This document shows, in pieces, positions 1 through 5,700 of a DNA stretch of 7,453 bases. A program made the position numbers and the translations under genes. The stretch spans positions 1-7,453 of the forward strand of contig JAITBV010000298.1 in assembly GCA_031283395.1 (NCBI GenBank), in the 5' to 3' direction. The notes below the pieces were generated by a model. The model saw only the letters and a list, made by a program, of their open reading frames with translations. It did not search any database and was not told the DNA's origin. This DNA is from Candidatus Adiutrix sp. Lineage in GTDB: Bacteria; Desulfobacterota; Desulfarculia; Adiutricales; Adiutricaceae. The stretch's first letter is position 1. Every line of letters begins with the position of its first letter.

Positions 1-732
1 GCTTATGAATACAAGGGCTATCGTCCAGAATGGGGCTGGCGATTAGTTCGAGAAAAGGTCGAAGCATTAGACCGTGATGGGTATTTACAATGGGGCAAAA
101 GCGGCCGACCTTATCTTAAACGATATTTGCATAAACAAAAAGGCACACCTTGTAATAGCTTGTGGATAGATATACCTCCAATTTCCGCACATGCAAAAGA
201 GAAATTAGGCTATCCAACACAAAAGCCATTAGCTTTACTTAATCGTATAATACAAGCATCATCTAATGAAGGCGACATTGTATTAGACCCGTTTTGTGGT
301 TGTGCAACAACTTGTGTTGCGGCCACTCAATTAAGCCGAAAATGGATAGGTATTGATATTGAAAAGAAAGCATCAGATATTTTAACTCATCGGCTTAGTA
401 TAGCCACGGGCCTTTTAGATGATTTCATAATTACAGATATAATCCCGTCCAGGTCTGATTTAAAGGTGGTTCAACCGACGGAATCTGTAAAAAATCTACT
501 ATATAAAGAGCAGAGGGGCCTTTGTAATGCCTGTGGAAGTGAATTTGAAATCAGGAACCTTGAAATAGACCACATAATTCCTAAATCTAAGGGTGGTGGT
601 GATTATTACGAAAATTACCAGTTGCTTTGTGGTTCATGCAATAGAATCAAAGGCGACCGACCAATGGAGTATTTACGGGCGAAAATAGCGACTATTGAAC
701 TGGTAAGGGGCAAAGTTTTCTTTGGTGAATAG
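1..732 (+). CDS. DNA methyltransferase fused to C-terminal HNH nuclease domain (5'-partial)
   Basis: The reading frame is open from base 1, so the true start lies upstream; 243 residues are visible. A TTG at 127 is only an internal codon, because conserved sequence continues before it. Residues 1-135 are the C-terminal half of a beta-class amino-methyltransferase (N6-adenine or N4-cytosine, N6_N4_Mtase family). The SAM-site motifs are YPTQKP at 71-76 (motif X) and LDPFCGCATT at 95-104 (motif I), followed by WIGIDI at 115-120. The catalytic DPPY-type motif IV should lie upstream, outside the window. Residues 165-225 form an HNH domain: CxxC (175, 178), IDHIIP with D190 and H191, N205, then CxxC (210, 213) and the ending NRIKGDR. 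By inference it modifies DNA and may also nick or cut it, as a fused restriction-modification or phage/mobile-element enzyme. The gene is clearly AT-richer than the right-hand genes, which suggests transfer. Base specificity cannot be read from this part. Confidence 0.88.
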   Translation, partial: AYEYKGYRPEWGWRLVREKVEALDRDGYLQWGKSGRPYLKRYLHKQKGTPCNSLWIDIPPISAHAKEKLGYPTQKPLALLNRIIQASSNEGDIVLDPFCGCATTCVAATQLSRKWIGIDIEKKASDILTHRLSIATGLLDDFIITDIIPSRSDLKVVQPTESVKNLLYKEQRGLCNACGSEFEIRNLEIDHIIPKSKGGGDYYENYQLLCGSCNRIKGDRPMEYLRAKIATIELVRGKVFFGE

Positions 733-737
733 AAAAT

Positions 738-890
738 TTATAAATCCCGAGTCAAATCTTCTAAACTGGCGGTCATTACTCGATTGTCAGAACCACCAGA
801 ATAAGCCACCGCTACAAATAAGCCATTACCGTATGTGACGCTATTCCAACCATTATCAACGGGAGTTGAACGAATAAGCGCAATGACGGT
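738..890 (-). pseudogene. Remnant of a beta-propeller-like repeat protein (one repeat unit)
   Basis: Read on the minus strand, this stretch encodes STPVDNGWNSVTYGNGLFVA (residues from about base 869 downward), then VAYSGGSDNRVMTASLEDL, and a TAA stop at 738-740. The core W-x-SVTYGNGLFVAVA followed by NRVMT is the unit of a known family of tandem repeats found in large beta-propeller-like or surface/tail-associated bacterial proteins. Those proteins normally carry many units; only one is readable here. Upstream the frame continues for about 15 codons of unrelated-looking residues to a TAG at 921-923, with no convincing start or ribosome site. It therefore looks like the 3' scar of a longer gene, cut off where the antitoxin upstream region begins. 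Its base composition matches the AT-rich methyltransferase gene. The stop is convergent with the methyltransferase stop, five bases away. It could instead be the end of a gene spliced in by an assembly error. Confidence 0.6.
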
Positions 891-938
891 GATGTTTACA
901 AGAAAGCAAAGAGAAAGGGAATACTATGACTACCGTCA
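884..938. repeat. Inverted repeat flanking the antitoxin start
   Basis: TGACGGT at 884-890 and its exact reverse complement ACCGTCA at 932-938 lie 41 bases apart. They bracket the antitoxin ribosome site (GAGAAAGGGA, 911-920) and start codon. Phd/YefM antitoxins usually autorepress by binding short inverted repeats at their own promoters, so these could be half-sites. The spacing is wide, and a seven-base match of this kind can occur by chance. Confidence 0.2.
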
Positions 939-1186
939 AGGCCACTTATGCCAAGCAAAACTTCGGCGCATGCATCGCCGATGCCGTCAAACATCCGGTA
1001 GTTATTGAGAAGTCCGGGCGACCGGCTGTGGTAATTATCTCGTATGAGGAATATCAACGGTTGAACGAACTGGAGGAGGCCACGTGGCTCCACCGCGCCC
1101 AGGCCGCGGCGGCCGGAGGGTATCTTTCCGCCGAGGATTCCGACGATTTCATGAGGAAGCGTCTGACCCGCGTTTCTGAAAAATAA
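926..1186 (+). CDS. Phd/YefM-type antitoxin, no partner toxin adjacent
   Basis: An 86-residue protein with the N-terminal DNA-binding fold of the Phd/YefM family. Residues 4-47 carry the family pattern: ATYAKQNF at 6-13 and ACIADAVK at 15-22, then PVVIEKSGRPAVVIISYEEY, where an aromatic/acidic YEEYQRL segment closes the domain. Residues 48-86 are the variable tail, which in relatives wraps the toxin and blocks it. In the family these proteins neutralise a co-expressed toxin (ParE, RelE, YoeB or Doc types) and repress their own operon. The ATG is well supported by GAGAAAGGGA ending five bases upstream. No toxin follows, because the next gene is convergent and its stop begins after a six-base gap. 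No toxin is seen upstream either. It may be an orphan antitoxin, a solitary regulator, or the remnant of a module that lost its toxin. Base composition rises along the gene, from intermediate at the start to GC-rich at its end. Confidence 0.85.
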   Translation: MTTVKATYAKQNFGACIADAVKHPVVIEKSGRPAVVIISYEEYQRLNELEEATWLHRAQAAAAGGYLSAEDSDDFMRKRLTRVSEK

Positions 1187-1192
1187 GGGTGC

Positions 1193-2284
1193 TCACTCCG
1201 GCGCCAGTTTGACCAACTGTATTTCATTAAAAGTGCCCAGGCGCATCCAGGGGCCGAAGGTGCCGGCGCCCTGGGAAACCAAAAGAGTGGTCGGGCCGAC
1301 CTGGTAACGCCCCTTATTCATCGGGAACCTGAAACCGATGAGCGCGGTGCCCGGGAACACTTGACCGCCGTGGGTATGCCCGGACAGCATTAGGCCGATA
1401 TTGCCCGCGGCAACGTATGGCAAGCCCACCGGGCTGTGGTGGACCAGGATGGACGGCTTGGCCGGATCCCGGGGGATTTTCGGGAGTTCCTCTTCAATGG
1501 TCAGGTCGTTGACCATGTGGCTGTCATAAGTCCGGCGGTCGGCGTTCATATACTCCAGGCCGATGAGCTGAAACCCCCGGGTCTCCACCATTTCATTGCG
1601 CAAAACGCGTATCCCGGCCCCGGCCATCAGCCCCAGGGCCTTTTCCGTATCTATGTAGTATTCATGGTTTCCGGTGGTGAAATACTGCTCGGCCCGGACA
1701 GAGGCGAACAGGGCAAACAGTTCCGGGGACAGGACGATATTGCTGTCCACCATGTCGCCGTTGTAGATGACCAGGTCGGGTTGATGCCGCTCCACTATTT
1801 TAAGCAGCTCTTTGACATAGCCCTCCCCCCTCCGCGCTCCCAGGTGAAGGTCAGAAATGTGCATCAGGCTCACCGGCCGGGCCAGGCCCCGGACCTTGAC
1901 TTCATGCTCGGTCACGGTGAGGGACCGGGCCTGAAAAAAGCCGAACCCCACCAGGCCCAGGCAGATCAGGGGGCCCGCGGCGGCCAGGGCTTTGTTGGGA
2001 ATTTTCTTGAGAAGCGGCCCCAGGATATGGGCCATCAGCAGGTAGAAGAACAGAAAAATCTGAAATATGAAAAAAAGACCAAGGATATTATAGACTAAAG
2101 CGGCAGCGGGATGGGCGGAGGCATAAAGGCCCTTTACCAGCATACCGAAAAACCCGGCCAGGAGGGGAAAGATGACCATTGCCAGGGGCCAGGCCCGCTT
2201 CAGGCCCCCAAGCCGCTTGAGCCTGAAAGGGACATACCAGGCGGAAAAGCTCAACAAGGCTAAACAGATAATAGTCATAAGCAT
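1193..2284 (-). CDS. Membrane-anchored calcineurin-like metallophosphoesterase (YkuE/YaeI-like)
   Basis: A 363-residue protein. Four hydrophobic segments, about residues 3-20, 32-55, 58-88 and 100-119, should place it in the inner membrane. The catalytic domain runs from about 135 to 360 and has every metal-binding motif of the metallophosphoesterase family: SDLHLG (D145, H147), YNGD (D177), GNHE (N206, H207), VHHSP (H282 or H283) and SGHTHGG (H303, H305). These ligands hold a two-metal centre that hydrolyses phosphoester or pyrophosphate bonds. Relatives include YkuE, YaeI and LpxG, the last being a UDP-2,3-diacylglucosamine hydrolase of lipid A synthesis. The substrate here cannot be decided from sequence. 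The first ATG (2284) is preferred because AGGG sits seven bases upstream; a second ATG is two codons in. It converges on the antitoxin gene and is probably transcribed from its own promoter in the long upstream region rather than with addBA. Confidence 0.9.
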   Translation of the reverse strand: MLMTIICLALLSFSAWYVPFRLKRLGGLKRAWPLAMVIFPLLAGFFGMLVKGLYASAHPAAALVYNILGLFFIFQIFLFFYLLMAHILGPLLKKIPNKALAAAGPLICLGLVGFGFFQARSLTVTEHEVKVRGLARPVSLMHISDLHLGARRGEGYVKELLKIVERHQPDLVIYNGDMVDSNIVLSPELFALFASVRAEQYFTTGNHEYYIDTEKALGLMAGAGIRVLRNEMVETRGFQLIGLEYMNADRRTYDSHMVNDLTIEEELPKIPRDPAKPSILVHHSPVGLPYVAAGNIGLMLSGHTHGGQVFPGTALIGFRFPMNKGRYQVGPTTLLVSQGAGTFGPWMRLGTFNEIQLVKLAPE

Positions 2285-2293
2285 ATTGCGGCC

Positions 2294-2620
2294 CTAAATG
2301 AGGCCGCGGGCGCGAAGGAGGGTTTCGCGCCCGCGGCGGTTGGGGGGGTATCCTGGTTCTTGGATGCCGACGGTAAACCCGGTGGCTTGAACGGGTGTCC
2401 GCCGGCGGGCCGGAAACCGGGAAACAGACGGGCTGTTCACAATTCCCGGGAGCCGCCTAACGCGGCCCCCCGCCTGACCATTGGCCCCGCCTTCCCCTAA
2501 AAACAGGGCCAACAGCGGCCTTGGCGGGTAGACGCTGAACAAACCCGGGACCACCCCGAACTTGTCTTTAAGTGGCTGGTGACGCGCGCCTGGGACGTCA
2601 CGAAAAAAAGCATAGGCCAA
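2294..2620 (-). CDS. Doubtful 108-codon hypothetical ORF in the intergenic region
   Basis: The frame runs from an ATG at 2618-2620 to a TAG at 2294-2296. An AAAGG about nine bases before the ATG could serve as a ribosome site, and third positions are about 70% G+C by hand count, mildly in favour of coding. Against it, the ATG lies inside the -10 element of the best promoter here, so a transcript from that promoter would start downstream of the ATG. The predicted product is rich in arginine, proline and glycine, has no motif I recognise, and its last 15 codons are the arms of the 14-bp hairpin. It overlaps the candidate structured RNA. I regard it as more likely a chance ORF over RNA or leader sequence. 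Confidence 0.2.
   Translation of the reverse strand: MAYAFFRDVPGARHQPLKDKFGVVPGLFSVYPPRPLLALFLGEGGANGQAGGRVRRLPGIVNSPSVSRFPARRRTPVQATGFTVGIQEPGYPPNRRGRETLLRARGLI
2303..2337 (-). promoter_or_regulatory. Perfect 14-bp GC-rich hairpin before the phosphoesterase start
   Basis: GCCGCGGGCGCGAA (2303-2316) and its exact reverse complement TTCGCGCCCGCGGC (2324-2337) flank a seven-base loop. On the minus strand the stem ends about 18 bases before the ATG at 2284, just ahead of the AGGG ribosome site. Only CTCATTT follows, so it is not a classic terminator with a U-run. It could be a terminator-like end of an upstream RNA, a translation-regulating stem, or an RNA-stability element. The inverted repeat itself is certain; the function is inferred. 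Confidence 0.65.
2303..2602 (-). ncRNA. Candidate structured RNA or long 5' leader of the phosphoesterase gene
   Basis: A strong-looking minus-strand promoter (2609-2637) would start transcription near 2602, about 320 bases before the phosphoesterase ATG. The transcribed stretch is rich in perfect or near-perfect stems. TTGGCCC/GGGCCAA pairs across 2481-2512 and CCGGGAA/TTCCCGG across 2417-2449, with an inner AACAG/CTGTT stem. A GCCGC/GCGGC stem lies near 2451-2467, and the 14-bp hairpin at 2303-2337 is the last. A long-range pairing of GGGGTGGTCC (2547-2556) with GGATACCCC (2345-2353), with one bulged G, could close about 200 nt into one domain. I compared it by eye with 6S RNA, RNase P RNA, SRP RNA, tmRNA and the cobalamin riboswitch and found no convincing match. 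It may be a small RNA, a leader regulating the phosphoesterase, or GC-rich sequence that pairs by chance. Confidence 0.3.
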
Positions 2621-2637
2621 AACCTTTTTCCTGTCAA
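2609..2637 (-). promoter_or_regulatory. Sigma70-type promoter with A/T-rich upstream region
   Basis: On the minus strand, TTGACA (2637-2632, full match to the -35 consensus) is followed after exactly 17 bases by TATGCT (2614-2609, four of six -10 positions). Directly upstream of the -35 box is CTTAAAAATAAATA, resembling an UP element, and the A/T-rich DNA continues to about 2710. Transcription would start near 2602 and read toward the phosphoesterase gene. The near-ideal geometry in otherwise GC-rich DNA makes this the best promoter candidate in the window. Confidence 0.65.
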
Positions 2638-2694
2638 TATTTATTTTTAAGAAACATACTGAATTTATTTATATAAACAGCCAAAGTTAAGCAA

Positions 2695-2709
2695 AAATAT
2701 ACTATATTT
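2695..2709. repeat. 15-base palindrome downstream of addA
   Basis: AAATATA, a central C, then TATATTT form a perfect palindrome just past the addA stop and about 60 bases upstream of the -35 box at 2632-2637. It could be a regulator site for that promoter or a weak A/U stem at the addA 3' end. In such A/T-rich DNA it may also be chance. A second, shorter palindrome, TTTATATAAA, lies at 2668-2677. Confidence 0.35.
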
Positions 2710-2723
2710 AGTGTCCGGCCCCG

Positions 2724-5700
2724 CTACAGACGCAAGCGGCTGTTTTTAACCTCATTAAAAAAATTTTTAAAAAAATCTTCCCAGAACTCCAAATTCCAGC
2801 CGGCCTTAAGGTCTACCTGGTGAAAATGGGGCCGGGCCCCGCCGGCAAAATACAAGGAAGCCTCCAGGTCTTCGGCCAGCCCGGCGCTCTGGAGAGCCAG
2901 GGCGTACAGGCGGACCTGGTTTTCATAGACCCGGAGTTGGCCGGCCCCGTCGCGGCCCGGAAAGGCGGTGAACTTGTAATCCACGATCCGCCCCCCCCCG
3001 CCAGGGGACTGAAAAAAGAGGTCGATGACGCCGCCCACCTTCAGATGGCGCCCCTGGCCGCCGCGCTCGCGGAGGCGCAGTTGAAAGGGCCATTCCCGGA
3101 AAACGGCCCGACCGGCCCTGGTGGCCTCCAGCCAGTCCCGGCCCCAGGGGCTGTCCAGGAAGGCCTCGATGGGGCCGACCAGGTGGCCCGGGGCTTCTGG
3201 GGCCAGGCCCAGGCGGGCGGCTTCGGCGACCAGGAGTTCCCGGGGGTAGGGCTCCCGGAGGTCGATTATCTCCATGACCGCGTGAAAGAGCAGGCCGGCC
3301 TCCAGGGGGGTCAGGGGCCCGGCCGGATCGGGGACGGCCGGTGATTCGGCGGCCGGCCTGGAAAGGTCGGCCGGTGGCTCCCAAAAACCGGCCAGATGAT
3401 GGGCCAGTTCGGTGACGCTGAGGCTGACGCAGTTAAGGGTCATGGGCTCCAGAAGGCCGGGGATGGCGGCCTGGCCGGAAGGCCGGGCCCGGACGGCTTC
3501 GGGAGCCGCCTGTTCTGGAAATTCCGCCGGGTCCTGAATCATCTCCCCGCTCAAGGCTACGGCCTCCGGGCAGTCCAAAAGGGCCTGGAACCAGGTGTGG
3601 GCTTTCTTTTTACCTTCCTCTTGGGATTTAGGCCGGCCCAGGAAGACTAGGTGGTCCCGGGCCCGGGTGGCCGCCACGTAAAAAAGGCGGTTGTTTTCCA
3701 TTATTTCCAGACGGTCCTCCTCCTCGGACAGTTCCAGGAAGGAGGCGGGCGGGGTGGACCAGCCGGACGGCCGCCAGTTAAGGGCCAGGCGGCCGTCGCC
3801 GGAGGTCAAAAGACGCGGGGCCCGGGCCCGGAAATGATAATCGCTTTCCGCGATGACCACTATGGGGAATTCCAGGCCCTTGGCCGTGTGGACCGTGGAG
3901 AGGGTCAGGGCCTGGGATCCCGCCCCGGGCCGGCCGCAGCGGCTCCGGCCCAATTCCGCCAGTTCTTCGGCCGGATTTTGAAAGCCCCGGCCGAGGGCGC
4001 GGCTTAAGGCCAGAAAGCCGGTCAGGGCCTGGGCCCGGGCCTCGCCGTCCGGCTCCAGGGCGGCCAGGGGCAGGAGGCGGCGTTCTTCCACCAGGCGCTC
4101 TAATATCTCCACGGGCTTTAGGCGTCCGACCAAGGGGGCCAATTCGGAGAAAAGGTCTCTGACCTCGGTCAAAACCTCCCGGTCGTCCGGGGGCAGGTCG
4201 GCCGGCCAGGGGCGGGCGCCGGAAAAATAGTCGGTCAGACTGACCCGCGCCGGGGGTTCGTCCGGGGGCCGGACCAGGCTCAGAAGGGCCTGGTCAGTCA
4301 CCGGGCCCAAGGGTGAGCGGAGGGCGGCGGCCAGGTTGAGTTCCGGGTCCAGGCCGCATAAATAACTGAAGGCGGCCAGGAGACCGCGCCCCTCGGCGTA
4401 ATCAAGGGGGCTGTCGTCCCGGGCCAGCCGGACGGGCCAGCCGGCGGCCAGGAAGGTTTCGCGGAAAACCTGGGCGAACTTGAAGCGGCGGAAGAGCACG
4501 GCCACATCCCCGGGCCGAGGCGGCCGGGGGCCCTCGGCCCCGCCGTCCACCAGCACCCCGGAGCGGCCCTGGAAAAGTAGGGTCAGGTAGGCGGCCAGGA
4601 GCCGGGCCTCTTCCGCGGCCCGATCCCCAACCAATCTGGCCGAGGAACCGGCGGCGTGAAGCCGGACGATGTGGGGGCCTTCATAGAGGGGCGGGCGGAC
4701 CCCTAGCTGGAGGTCCAGTCCGGTGAAATACGGCTCCAGGCGCCCCGGGAAGAGGGCGTTGAAAAATTCCACCAGGGGGGTCTGGGAGCGGTAATTGAGG
4801 TCCAGAGCCAGCACCTGGCCTCCGCCGCCGGCCAGGTTCTTCTTCAAACCGGCCATGACCTCCACCTCGGCCCCCCGAAAACGGTAGATGGATTGCTTAA
4901 GATCCCCGTAGGCGCTGAAAATGGGAGAGGCCGCGGCCCAATCGAGCCCTCCCCAGAGGTCGTCTTCTTCGGGATACCGGTTCTGGTCCTCCGGGGGCAG
5001 CAACAGATAGGCCAAAAGGTTGGCCTGGAGGCGGTTGGTGTCCTGAAACTCGTCGATGAGGACGAGGCGGAGCCGGCCGGCCTCCAGCCGGCGGACCTCG
5101 GGGCAGGCGGCCAGGAGGCGGCGGGCCAGGCTGAGAATGTCATCATAATTGATGGTCCCCCGCCTGGCCCGGGCCCGGGCCAGGGCTTCGGGCAGGATAT
5201 TGACCAGGGCCAGAAGGTCATCCAGGATGGGCTGGACCAGGTGCTGGCCCGCCGCGGCTTCCAGGGCTTCCAAGGCCTCGGAGAGGCCTGTCTTCAAGCC
5301 TTGAGCCGTGTACCACCGGCCGCTGGAGGTCAGGAGGGCGCGGATTTTTCTGATCTTTTCCTCCAGCCCGGCCGGAGAGGAAGCGGCGGCCCCAAGGCCC
5401 TCCAGGGCGGCCCGGACCGGGGCGTAATATTTTTTATCAGGGGCTATGGCCCCGTCCAGGACCCGCTCCAGGGTCACGCCGGCCAGGCGCCCGAAGGCGG
5501 CCAGGCGGCCTTCCACCTCCCCGGCCGCGACCGGGGAGGGCGCGGAAAGCCGGCTGAGGCCCCAGGAGCCGAGGCGGGCCGCGCAGGCGGCCAGGAGTTC
5601 TTTCAGAGTCGCGGGCGGGTAATATTTCAGGAGGCGCAAAAGTTCCGGGCGGCCCTGGTCCAGCCAATCCAGGAAAAGTTCGCCCAGGTCGCGGCCCAGG

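Noticed and set aside
866..895. Sigma70 promoter for the antitoxin (TTGAAC at 866)
   Set aside because: No acceptable -10 hexamer lies 16-18 bases downstream; the best choice, TGATGT, is poor.
896..1093. Minus-strand ORF of 65 codons overlapping the antitoxin
   Set aside because: It is the mirror of the Phd-like coding sequence, has no ribosome site, and is not in the frame of the repeat-protein remnant.
1436..2098. Plus-strand ORF of 220 codons opposite the metallophosphoesterase
   Set aside because: The minus-strand frame holds all metal-ligand motifs in order; the plus frame has no family features.
2381..2580. Cobalamin riboswitch, 6S RNA or RNase P RNA in the long intergenic region
   Set aside because: Fragments such as AGGGGAAGGCGG, GCCACT and GTTCAAG...CGGCATCC recall these RNAs, but the order of elements and the required partner strands do not fit.
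2721..2739. Possible terminator hairpin over the addA stop codon
   Set aside because: The stem CCGCT/AGCGG has only five pairs with a nine-base loop, and no U-run follows on the minus strand.
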